Assembly (NCBI GenBank): GCA_026413225.1
Contig: CM048557.1
Span: 18,454,871-18,518,870 of the forward strand
Length of the DNA: 64,000 nt
Direction of reading: 5' to 3'
Source: Otis tarda
Lineage: Eukaryota; Chordata; Aves; Otidiformes; Otididae
Shown: one piece after another, positions 1-12,070 of the stretch
Position numbering within the stretch: position 1 is the first letter of the stretch
How the letters are laid out: the number at the start of each line of letters is the position of its first letter
The notes under the pieces: model-generated
The model's input: only the letters and a program-made list of their open reading frames with translations
Told to the model about the DNA's origin: nothing
Database searches by the model: none
Position numbers and translations under genes: made by a program

Positions 1-3000
1 TAATGTCTGTCTTGTGGCAATTTACACCACATCAGTGTTTTTGAAATCTCATGCTGAGTGGAGTTTTCACTTGAGGTTTCTTCTTGGTATCAGTATGGCT
101 GAAGCAAAGATAAGAAGCAAAAACTCTCATCTTGGAAGCAGCACAACCCCACAGCTCTTCTCTGCCTTGGGGCTCCTTTTAGGAGCTGGATGTCTTCTCT
201 TGACCCTCTGATGGGAAAAGACCTTGGCTCCTTGTTAGGCTCCTGTCTTCCCTCTGCCACTTGAATTTGTTGGGTTGGTGTGGAGGGGAGAAGGCAGTAA
301 GCTCTTCCATTGAACCCACTTCTGGACATAAAACTGTAACCATGGCCTGAATGAGGAATATTAGGACAAGAACAAAACCTCACAAACCAGTGAACTCTTT
401 TCCAGCCTGCTGTAAGCAATTTTTTTTTATCCTTCTAAAGGGAAATAGCCACGCATTTCTTTGCCACTTCAGCGAGCAGGAAGCTTTATTAGAAAATGTT
501 TCCTTGTGTTTGTGTCCTGCTTGGTTTGTTTGGTTCTTATTAGTTAGTAATTGTTTCATTACTGTAGAAATAGATGTCATGTTACTTCTTCATGTTGGTA
601 TTGGGTTTTTTTCCACCCTGTTGTTGAGTGAACGTTTCTTACAGTTACTTGCTGCAGGGAAAATGTGAAAAGGACTGTATAACAACAGAAGGCAGAAACT
701 AAGAAATTGCCTTAGCTTTGGAAAAGCCTTGCTTCTTGCCCTCAGCTGGCATCAACAAACACATTAATATTAAACTCAGGTGTGAGCCAAAATAACCCAG
801 CTTTACAATTACAAAGGAAGGAGTGGGAGGAGGTTGAACCAGGGCAGATTAAGAAGTGGAGAAGAGTAGTTTGGAGGTTTGTGCAGCTGAAAGTGTACTG
901 GTTTCTAGTCATTACAGGTTGAATAAGGGAGGAATGGAAGCCCTGGCATGTTTTATAAGGTTCTTTACTCCATTTATATGTTTACTCTTTCCATTGGTAG
1001 TGGTTTCTGATCCATGGATCTCCAGTAGGAGTTGTCTTTGTTGGCCCTGCCTCTGCAATAGGGTGGGATGAGAAGGCAGTGTCAATGGGTGTATGTGAGT
1101 CTAATGTTGTTTAAAGACTGATGTTGGTGCTACTAGATTTTAGCGGCTGAAGGAGATTGGTATTAGCAGCTAGTCTGTCCAGCCTGCATACCAGAAGCCA
1201 TAGGTCCCAGCCAGGACTGACTTTCTACCAGCAGCCCAAACTGCAGTGCTGATAAGACACATGTGGTATTATTTATGGTGAATAACAGAATACTAAATAG
1301 TTTAATATGTTATGCGCTCATCCTGGATGGAAATTTAAAGGTGTGGGATAAGGGTCAGAGAGGACTTTAGCGAAGCTGCCCCTTCCCATAACCTCAGATT
1401 TTCCGCAGCAACTGGGAGGAGAGAGGCAACATTTCCAGGGCTTTTGGAGGAAATGTATTTGAAGGAGAGATGTGGAAGAGATGTTGGATGAAGAACAGCA
1501 GGAAGATCCAAGGTTTTGCAGTTGAAGGGAATAGGAAAACTGCATGCATGTGAGGGTAGACATGATGATCGTGTGCTGTTTGGCTGCAGTGGAATAGGTG
1601 AATAGAAGGAAGCAGTTAGAAATTGTCAGTTGGCTGCATAGGTGGTTAGCAAGTGTTTAAAAGCAATCTGAGACTCTACCAAAGGCTAAAAGTAGTTAAA
1701 AGCTCATGAGGGTCTTTATGTGCGCAATACTGTCATGCAGTAACTCTGCAATATTGTTCCATTGGAGCTTTTGGAACACAGAGCATGCTGCCGGGAGTGT
1801 ATTGCTTTCACCTTTGCCTTATGCATCTTGACAGCAAAGGCTTTTGGGCTATGAAAGATAGTTTTTTAACAGAATTAAGTGCAGGCTGTACAGCCATGGC
1901 TGTATTTCCTATGGCAGAGATCAGTCTTATATCCCTGTGACCTTCTGTGTCTCTGTCCCACCTTGGACCTTGCAGTCATGGAGACACTGCTGATACTTTT
2001 GTTTTTATGGTAAATTAAAGAAGCCAACAGGCACTTTAAAATTCTCATATCCTCTTAATATTTCAAGCAGGGGCTGGACGGACACTTTTTTCTCACAGAT
2101 AACTAATGCAGAGAAAAGAGCTGCAGAGGAGAGCTTTGCACATTAAGGAACTTGATGAATTATGCATGAAGCACAGCAGTCTGGTATCAGCAGTGCCTGC
2201 TTTATGAGAGGAAGGGAGCGGTAGTAACAATTTACATCATACACTAGCTGTAGTTTTTCATACTGAAGTAGTAATGCAGGCTGCTGGGCTGAGAACGAAC
2301 AACATGGCTCCTCCTTTGAGCCCCTGGGGGCTGAGAAACATTATTTGGCAGTGGGGAGCAGAAGACCTGTTTTGAGCAAGCGCGGAGAAAGGGAAGAGAA
2401 GGCAGGGAGGACACTGATGTGCAAGCCGCTTGGCAGAGCTGTACTGAAGAGCGGTGGAGTCGCTGCTACCCAGCGTGTGTACATTAAACTCTGCCATGTA
2501 ATGGGACAGTGAAACTGACACTGGAAGCATTGTATCAGGGCTTGCTGTCCTGCGAAGCAAAGGTGAAAAGAGAAAGAGGAAGAAGTGGTTAAAAGAATCT
2601 CATTTAAGGGTAAGGGTTGACTGCAGAAGAATAAAGGGATGATACTTTGCAGTGCTTTAATGCGAGGTCTGTTGCTGTGCCTGACAGCAGCCTTGCAGAG
2701 TTACTGCGTGTCAGAAGCTGTGGAGGAAATGCTCTGTAGGTAACTGGTTCAAGCGATCTGCCAGGAAATGAAGTGCCCTAGAAGTTCTCCAAGCCTTTGT
2801 GATTCAGCAGCAAAAAGAAATTTCTGCACTTGCTGGCAAGTTGTGACTGCATATTTATCAGGCAGCTGCTGCTTTGGTAGTGGCAACAGTAGGAACTTGG
2901 GTTTCCTTGTAATTGTTTGGGGTGCTCTCTCAACCAGATCAGCGTCTGCCATTGCTCTCCTTAGGTTTTGGTTTTGGCCATTCATGATTTTGAACCCTTT

Positions 3001-6000
3001 ATTAGGAAGAGGCAGTCTCTAGAGATGTTGTAAGTGGGCTGTATTGTTATGAGGCATCTGGGTCGCAATAATAATGATTTTTCTTTTTATAGTGTTGGTT
3101 ATTCTCCCACTTCAAAAGAGCTTTGGAAACAGCAAGGAAGCTGTATGCTACTCCTTCGTGGTGGGAGAATGCAAACTGAGCATGAAAACAGATGGAGAAA
3201 CTGACACACAGAGAAATACAGTCCAGCATTTTCAAAAGTGTCTTGTATTAGGAGGCAGACATTTCCCAAGATTTTCAGAAATGCTGATCACATGGAGCCT
3301 TCTGGGCATCAACTAAAGTGCTTGGCATTTACAAAACTGGAAAGCATTTGATACTGGACAAAATCTGACATTATTCTGAAAAACATTGACCTAAGAGACT
3401 TCTTTGGGCTGAAGGGCTCAATAGGAATCCTGGGTATTACTGTGATTCCTACTTCTCTGCTTGCTGCTGTACCATAGATTCTTCTTTATATTTGTTATTC
3501 TTTAGACAGTGACTGTGTTTACCTTGGCCCTGTCTTCCTAGTCTGTATCAGAATCCTTTATGTGATGAAGTTCTGTATTTGAGTCTTGAATTTTGGATTT
3601 GTTCTTCTGACCAGCTTCAAACATTAGCAGCACAAACAGGTTTTGTTTTGCTTCAGCCTCTCGTAGGGCACTCAGATGCAGAAGAGAGCAGAAAGCCCAG
3701 CACTCTCAGAGAGCACTCTTTGCCCTTGTCTGAGTTCCTACAGAATTTCGATTCACAGCTATCCTTGATGTTAAAAATATTGATTTAACCATTTAACAAA
3801 ATGATTAAAGAACACTGATCAAATTAGAGCTCTCTTGCCAATGAACTGGCAAAACGTTGATTCCGACTGTGTGATGTCTCTGGTACACACATGACATTGC
3901 AGTATCTCATTACTGTATTTCCAATCAAGGTTCGTTGAATTGTTCTATTTTGTGTTTACTGGTGTGGGTATGCATGAAAGATGAAAACACCCCTCTTAAC
4001 TGTAAGCAGTAAAATACGTATTGTGCTTTAATTGTTTTCATTTTTGGCAAAGCTGCTTTATAATACAATTATATATGTGCCCAGGGGCATGTGAGATTGA
4101 ATTACAGGGTATCTGCCTTCCAGCGCTCACTCTCTTCCAGATGCCCCATACTTAAATTATACGAACCTTTGGGAACCAGGCAATTATGTAAGTGTTAGCA
4201 AAAATCATCTGAAGTTGCATACAAACATACTTCTCTCCAGAGCCATTTTGTAGGTAACATTTCTTTTTGTTAATCTAAGTGCTTTGAGTATGGGCTTTAG
4301 GTTTCTGCTGAAGTGACTTCTTATGTTCTTCTGTGTGCTAGGACAAGAGACATCGAGGGAAAATGTGAATCACCTACTCTGGCCAAGCATGAAAAAAGGA
4401 AAAGGGAAAATTAAGTCTTTTGGGAAAAATAAGTCTATTAGCTGAAATGCAACTCTGGTAATCCTTACCCAGACAAAGCTTTTGTTAATATTCCACAATC
4501 TTCTGTGTCTGCCTATGGGGTTTTTTTTTGTGTTTTCTTTTAATTTTTTCGACACTTTATGGAAAATGAGTTGTGTCTGACGTTCTTGCAAAGATGCTTA
4601 GGCAGGAGCTGCTTGTTGCTGGAGAAGAAATGAGGGCTCGTATCATATGCAACTTGTGTCAGTTTGGCTAAGGCTTTTTTTGTTTTATTTTTTAAAGTAT
4701 TCATAATTAAGCAAAAGTGAATTTTGTGTGGCCATTCTTATCCTGGCTTGTCCCTTTTTCTCAGATAATCTAAAATGCTATAAACTGTTTAAATAGAAGT
4801 AAGTGCATGCACAAAGGTGTTTACAAGCAGTTATACAGAATAACTTTGAGCCAGCTTTAGTATAAATTTACTGTAGTAACTTACATATGGGGGATGATAC
4901 AAAAATGTTTGAAGAAAGTTCTGGCATCTCTATAACCTCAGCGAAGTTGACTGTTGCAGATATTTTACCATTCAAAGTCTTGATTTGAAATCTGATCCAA
5001 ACCATGTTGGTATGTTCCACCTCCTTTACTGCTGTAAACGGTCGCAAGATGCGCATGGGAACAGTGAATGCATACCCAAATTTCCACAAGGGAGAGAGAC
5101 AGAGAGATATCTCTCCATATATACCTGTGTCTATATAAATCCTTTCTCCTTTAACCAAACAAAGACAAGGACACTGCTTCTGAGCTGGACCTTCAGATTA
5201 ATTCTGTGTGACTATTTAACAGATTACTCCATTGTTTCTTATCAGCTTTCACAGATCTCCATTCCTCTGTTTTAAGTATAAAACACCTTGCTCTATCTAT
5301 GCTTAAAATATGCTCCTGGTTACTAAAAAGTATCTATTTCTTCATAAGCCAGCCTGATGATTCAGTCTCAAGATTTGTTCATGTCTTGGGCAAAATCTTT
5401 CCCTTCTGGTGCTGGTCCAAGCCAAGTTTCTGTGGCTGGGTCTTTCCTTACACACAGAGATGTGCTTGTGATTGCTGAAATTACACATTGGTATTTACCT
5501 AAGGGTAATAATATGCACCATGTGTGACCTCTTCCCTTGGCTTTTCTTTGAATACTAAGAGGAGAGAAATGCCTAAAGAGGTTTCCTTTGTGTTCCCCGC
5601 CTCTCTTTCGGGTGGGGGGGATGACACCCAACTGCCATGTTCTTTAGCTAAAGCCCTTTCAAACAAAAGAAGCCCTGAATCCATATTAATCACTGCCACC
5701 TTTAATTTTTCAATCACTGCTCGATTAAATTGCTGCCTAGATTCATCCTTTCAGTGATAGGGCCTGGTGAGCGCTCTGCGGTGAACTCAGAGAAGTAATA
5801 AAGTGCTTTCTGTCATAGGCACTCCCCAAAGCACCAGACACAACACAAGTTATTAAAAAAATATCAAAGACTGAGCTCCTATAAACTATGTGGAGAGGAA
5901 AAAAATGATTGTCCAGGGAAGAGGAAGAAGATTTTAATTTCACATCTGCAATTATAAACGCAAATACAACTGTATAAAGGGTATTTCAAAGTTGGAAAGA

Positions 6001-6080
6001 AATGAGCAAACTCGAATGGTTGGGCCTGTGTCAAGAGCTAGGTTTGTAGTGGTTTTACCATTGTCAAAAGGCAAGCACCC

Positions 6081-6103
6081 TTTTTTTTTTTTTTTTTTTT
6101 TTT
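6081..6103. repeat. Poly-T run (23 T)
   Basis: Twenty-three consecutive T are followed by CTTTCAG at 6104-6110. The run could be a mononucleotide microsatellite. It also forms an unusually strong 3' splice-site-like context, but no exon-like sequence was recognised after it. Confidence 0.9.
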
Positions 6104-6262
6104 CTTTCAGTATGGTTGTCAGCATAGAGCATGTCTGTCAGTTAGTAAACTTGCATTGATCCACAACTGCCTTTAAATCTTCTCACCAGGAAGGCAGATG
6201 TTCCCGCTCCAGACATGCCCTGATTCCAGTCAAGGTGGGGTTCTGCTCAAGCCTGCTCACAC

Positions 6263-6322
6263 TGATGCACAACCCTCTTTTGATGCTGCACAACCCTCTT
6301 CTGATGTAGCACAACCACTATG
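6263..6322. repeat. Short tandem repeat, three units of about 20 bp
   Basis: Three adjacent units follow the pattern GATG(CTG)CACAACCCTCTT. The first lacks a few bases and the third is diverged at its end (GTAGCACAACCACTATG). This is a small local duplication in intron with no associated gene. Confidence 0.75.
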
Positions 6323-7004
6323 AAAAAGGCTTATCTTGCTATAGGACTCAATGGCAGACCTGTGGCTCTTGAGCCACCTTCCGCTAGTGAGCAGTCAAGG
6401 TGCCATTCCCATGCTGGGCTGCTGTTTGGAGTCTAGCATTGGTACCGAGGTTGCTGTGTAGCCTGACATGAGCCAACAGGTCTTTCCTGGCCACTTTCCT
6501 CTGGAATGGAGCTGTGAAGCTGGCTGTGGTGTTATGTTATGATACAACTGGACTTCTGTGTGCTACAGGATGACTGCCATTCAACGCACATTAAGTCAGC
6601 GTAAGCATCTCCTGGTGGCTTAGCACAAGGGAACAGTCAGAGTAGGGTATTTTAAGAAGAGCCTGTCTTTCATCTGAGTGTGATAGCTGCCAGCACAAAC
6701 AGTGATTATCCAGTAAATACAGAATAAAATGGACAAACCGAAGCAAACAGCTGGGGCTGAAAGTACTCACTTCTGGCTTCCCTGCCTCAGTTGAGAAGTT
6801 GTCACTTCCAGATGAAATGGGTTATTTTATTTGAAATGCAATCTGTGAATGTTTTGCAATTACATGAGCATCCCCTTGGCTTTACATCTTGTCTGTGACA
6901 AATCCATAAAGCTTGATGCTGATAAGAGCATATATTGGACAATTTTGTTCTTCGTGTTAGGATGTTTCACAGGACACATTGCTGTGTTCTGACACAAAGA
7001 ACAC

Positions 7005-7025
7005 TTTTTTTTTTTTTTTTTTTTT
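7005..7025. repeat. Poly-T run (21 T)
   Basis: Twenty-one consecutive T occur in AT-rich intron. No SINE or processed-gene sequence was recognised next to it. Confidence 0.9.
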
Positions 7026-7214
7026 CTACTATGGCCACAACCTGAGTCAATAACAAGTCAACATAAGCTAAATCATTATGAGTCAATCTTAAACCAATTC
7101 AGGAGTGTCCACACTGGGGTTTGTGTGGACAACAATTTAGTGAAATCAATTGAAAAATCAATGTTCAGCATCGTCTATGTCAGTTTAACTAGCTTCCTTC
7201 CCATTCAGCTGCCA

Positions 7215-7231
7215 GCCAGCTAATAGCTGGC
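7215..7231. repeat. 17-nt perfect palindrome around one A
   Basis: GCCAGCTA is followed by A and then its exact reverse complement TAGCTGGC. It could be a chance palindrome or a dimeric protein-binding site. An A run follows it. Confidence 0.7.
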
Positions 7232-10200
7232 AAAAAACTACAACATAACATTATCTTAGGCTTACACAATCTTCATTGACAAAAGGATTTTGGAGGTTGA
7301 ACTTGGCTCCCTTAAGTTTGTATTGTGCAGATCTTTACCCAGCTAAGGGAGTGATGGAGACAGCCTGTTTCATGCTGAAGAAGCCTGTAGCTACAACTTT
7401 TTGAGAGCAGAAAAGCTTTGTAGACAAGGTATCAGAGTAGGAATTAAGAGAGCTGAGTGCTCATTTCTACCACTTCTACTTTATACTTCTATCTTTTCCT
7501 TCCCCCAAACAGCTGCAATAATACAAATCTTGCACGTGGTGTATGGGGCTTATTATCATTCATTTCTTCTTTGGAAACTATTGAAGATTCGGTGATTACA
7601 AAGGTAACAAAAATACACTGATGATTGTAGTCACTGGATATTTGGAGTAGTGCTGGCATGTTAGTAGTGTTTTCCTATCGTGCCTGTTTCTGTCGGAGTG
7701 CTCCGAGGAAAACGCGCGGCTGCTGTTGCAGTGATGAGGCTGGTCTCCTGGAGAAATCTGTCATCATACAAAGCTTCATCTAATTATTTATCAAGTACCT
7801 TTGAAACATCAGAGGTAAGCATGGATTCCTTCTAGTTAATATGAATATGATTTCTGTGGGAGATACATTTCTTCCCTTAGTTTTCTTGCACTGTTAAAGA
7901 TATCCTGCTATTGCGGTGGTTTTGGTCCAGCGCTAACTGTGGTTGCAGGAGCAGCATTGCCTCTGTGAGAGTTTCACACCTGAAATAGGGTCGCCACATT
8001 AAAATTCTGACTTTCTGTTGCTTACCTGTTGAAAGATTCAGGAGTGAGGTGTATTTCTGTACTGTGGTACCTTTACACAGTCATCAGTTGCCCTACATCT
8101 GGCTTCGTGGCGCTCAGCTGAAGTTACTGCCAGAGTCTGTAGCGTAGCGACAGGAAGCTGGGGTGGGTAATTGCTATGGTATCTTACTGCATGGCAATAT
8201 ATGTACCCTGTGCCTCTCCTGAATAAACATCTCTCATACTGCTCTGCAGGAAAATGCAATCATCCCACAATGAGCAATAACAATTCAAAAACATTTCATA
8301 AACATTCTGTTTTTAAAGAAAAAAACCAACCCACAAGACAACAGTGGTATTTCATTTTCACAAAACGACTTGGAGAGCTCTTTCTGGACTGTAGGAGAAA
8401 TATTATTGGAGCAGTGGGCCTGAGACTTTCCTTCCTTGCTATCTTTCCATTTAGCATCTAAATACATTTGGGCTTCCTTCTCTGCTTAATACTGTTTGCA
8501 AATCTGTTTCTTGTTTACGCTCTGAAACCCTTACTGAGACAGCTTGGGCTGTAGGCTGCTTGCTTGACAAAAGGATTCCAAGGCAATAGATTGGATATTG
8601 GAAACGTCAGCCAGGATATCTGTGTGCTTACCTCTGTTTTTCAGAAAGCACAATCACAGTTTTTAATTTCTGTAAGTCCCTGAGGGAATCCTACTACAAA
8701 AAGCTGATAAGGGAAAATTTCTTCTAATTCTGCAGCATTCTCTGTCCCTTTACTTGTCTAGTTATTATTGTATTGCGGCAACAATTGATGGCACATGTTC
8801 ATTGCTCCCTTTCCCCATCATGTGCTGCATTTACTTTAGACATTTCACTAGACTAACACAACCACAATCGTCATTCCCTGGTGATGTAAAGTCTTGGGAT
8901 ACTGAAGTCTTTAGGCAGGCATGGGGTTAATCTTGCATCCACTGTAATTTGTGTCAGCTAGTGGAAATTATTACAAGACACAAGCTTCAGAACAGACAAA
9001 TAACTGTAGCCAGCATTTTTTAACCTCTTGGGCTGACCCCAAGCAATCAGTATCTTATAGCCAAATGGCAGATGCCCACTTTGTCAGTGAGTCTTTAGTT
9101 TAGCAGGGAGATGGCATTATAAAATGTATTATTTCTGTACCGTGTGAGCAGAGTAATTTATAATTTGGGTGAATGATTAATAGAAAAGGAGCTTTAATAG
9201 AAGTGAGGTCATTTGTTTTCAATTGTAAAAGCTGGAGTTATAGTATGGGTCAAGAAGGGTGCAGCACACAGAAAGGTGTGCCAAAACAGCACGTTATGTA
9301 GCATGACCGGACTGTCGGTAGGGCGTCTCTGCTGTGATCTGTCGAGTTACGTGGCTATCTGCAAATGGCGTTTTGGGCAGAGCAAAGGGGTTTGTAGAGA
9401 AGTGCTTTATCAAAATATAGTATTGGCCAGCTACACTGGGCTGATTGCTCTGGATTCCCAGAAATGACTGTTTCAGGGATAGCATTCCCTTACGTCATAT
9501 ATGATCACTGTGAAGGGCAGCATTTTCACCTTTTGCATTTGCTTGACAACCTTCAGCTTTCTGGTTTGGTTGATAACAAATACTGGAGTTTCTTAGGAGA
9601 ACATATGCTATCAGCTTTGATTGACTTCCTTTGTAATTTTGGCAGGCAATGTTCCCTAAATGAATGACACAGAGGATTACTTGGTGAAGACTGTCACGTA
9701 CTGGGACAAAGGGATTTCAAGAGGAATAATGACAAGTAAACATTCATCTTTGGTGGACTGTTGTTAAAATCCTTTGAGAAGGCAATTCATATGAAGAGTG
9801 TAATCAGAATTTTAAGAATTGCTGATGTCAAAAATAAGGAAGGGTGAATATGATTTTTAGTGATTAAGGCAATTAAATATGATGCAAAGGTTTGGATTTT
9901 TTTTGCTCCTGTTCTTTTTTTCTCCTTCACTAACAGAGGATGGGGGAGCTGAGCGCTGCTGTTAGGAAGATGCAGGTAGGATGAAAGAATCGGACAGGAT
10001 GCAGAACAGCTAAGAGGCAACAGTTGTATTTGCAGGGTGGGGAAACAGCCAAGGAGGTGACAGGGAAAGCTCATTTGTACAGCTAGGAACTGCTCACTTA
10101 GATGGACAAAGGAAAAAGCGTGGGCCTGGAATAGAAACCGTCAGTGAAGAGGATCTGATAAACAACAGTGCTGGACCTAAATTTGATAAGTCCATGGAGC

Positions 10201-11931
10201 TATGTGATTTATAACAGTGGAAGATCTTACATGTTCTGTATATCTTTTTTCTTCTGCCCTTTTGCACACAAAGTTCAGGTTTGTGTTTTTGATGTCATGC
10301 GGGTTTTCTCTTACTTATTGGAATTTTTTTTCTGTATTTGTATGTTTTTAAGTGTTGGAGGATATCACAGTTATTTCAGGCTTGCTGGTTTCCATAATAT
10401 ACCATAAGAGGGCTCTTTGAGAGCATGGCATTTACTGAATGGCAGAGAGCTTTTCCAGGGCTGTGAAGGGACCTTTGACTCACTCAGCTGTTACACCTTT
10501 CTTCACATAAAGCCGCATACTTTGGAGTTCACAGCTCAGTGGCACTGGTGCCTGTCTTTAGAAACACTAGGTTGCAAAACTTAAATATGCAGGGAAAAGC
10601 TGCGCCTGAGCTCTAATTTTGGTCAATTCTGTTGCTGGTTTGTTTTCATGTAATATTCTATGAACTGCCAGTTTTGTTGGGTTTTTTTTTTATCATTTTT
10701 TTAAATGCCATTGTTGTGACAACAAAATGAAGAGCCCTTCTGGCCTTTGTTATTGAAATGTACTTTTTCAAGAAGGGAAATAAAATAAACATTAGAAACA
10801 GAATCAACAATAGCAAAAATGTGAGATAGGAATAAAACCACATGATTGTTTCCTTCTTTCTCCATCCTTCAACAAAAAGGGAAGGTGAACCAAGGCTGAA
10901 TAGACTCTGCCCTGCTGTGGGAAGGCACGGCAGCCTCTGGGCCTGTTTGCTTTTATAGCAACCAGTAAATAATCAGTAAGCGCTTGAACACGGTGTATTT
11001 ATGTGCAAGTAGGTTGTGTATTCAAAAATGTCAGGAATTTGTATGAGTGGGAGTACTTGTTGTAAAAAACTTCAGAGCCTGACTCTTCAGTTATCTGGAG
11101 ACATTTCTATGTCTGAAAAATAGCCCTACCCGCTGAAAATACCTGTAATAGCAGGGGGAAGAAAGGAAGGCCTTCAAGTAGTTTTCTTCAGAACTAAGGA
11201 ATTTCTTCAGAATTAAGAAATTTGTCTTCAGTGTCACCCATTTATTTTTTAAAAAGTTGCTTTGAAAATACTATGTAGTGGTGTTAGGACTATAAAGCAT
11301 AGGACTGGGAACCTGAATCAGAACATTTTCAAATTAGAGGAACTTTGGGAATCACTCATGGCCATAAAGAGGGCAGGGAGTATGGCATTGGGTAAGTACA
11401 TACACACACATGCATAAAAAAGTATGCTCTTAGCATCCCTCTTTAAAAACCATGTATTAATCTCAGTAATAAAATTTTGCAGTCAGAATTTCTATAAGTG
11501 TGTCACTGTTCCCATATCAGTCAAACCTAAGACCTCTGCTACAAGGTTTTGCAGCATGATACAAAAGAGACCCGAAAGTGGCAATGTTGCTTTTTCCTCC
11601 CCTCCTCTCATCGTAATTCAGTAATTCCGTCAGAGGCACAGTTGGTGAAAAGCCCTGAAAAGGTTTGTTCCTGCTTGCTCTCCCTGGCCGGCTCAGATAC
11701 GCTATTTGTATGTGTGTCAGTCTTTCACACCTGCTTTGAAACAGCAAGGGAGGATAATGTGAGAAAAGAGAGAGAACTGTCTTATTCTTTCCTTTTATGC
11801 AAATGCTTGGGCTTATCCAAGCAGGAGTTTTTGAAAAGACAAAACTTTATCATGAGCCAGCCTTGCTGTCCCTTTTACGCTCGGCATTCTAAATTAGGCC
11901 TTTGTTTTGGATTGATAATCTTCATGATAAT

Positions 11932-12070
11932 CTTCCAAGACCAGGCTGGATGAGGCTCTGAGCAACCTGATCTAGTCGGGGATGTCCCTGCTCTTGCGGG
12001 GGGGTTGGACTAGATGACCTTTGAAGGTCCCTTCCAACTCTAACCATTCTATGATTCTATGATTCTATGA
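11932..12070 (+). mobile_element. CR1 LINE, short 3' end fragment
   Basis: About 140 bp match the end of the CR1 reverse-transcriptase frame (AGGCTGGATGAGGCTCTGAG, then a stop) and the short CR1 3' untranslated region. The fragment ends in three perfect ATTCTATG octamers, the CR1 terminal repeat. It is heavily 5'-truncated, as is usual for CR1, and on the same strand as the host gene. Similarity to the young copies suggests it is moderately recent. Confidence 0.95.

Larger units (their letters stand above)
1..11931. other. Intronic stretch without recognised gene
   Basis: This is AT-rich intron with long T runs at 6081-6103 and 7005-7025, a short 20-bp tandem repeat at 6263-6322, a 17-nt palindrome at 7215-7231 and one candidate conserved stretch at 5640-5870. 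The longest open frames are about 110 codons or less, lack recognisable domains and are expected by chance. No transposon was recognised, although very old ones could be present. Confidence 0.6.
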
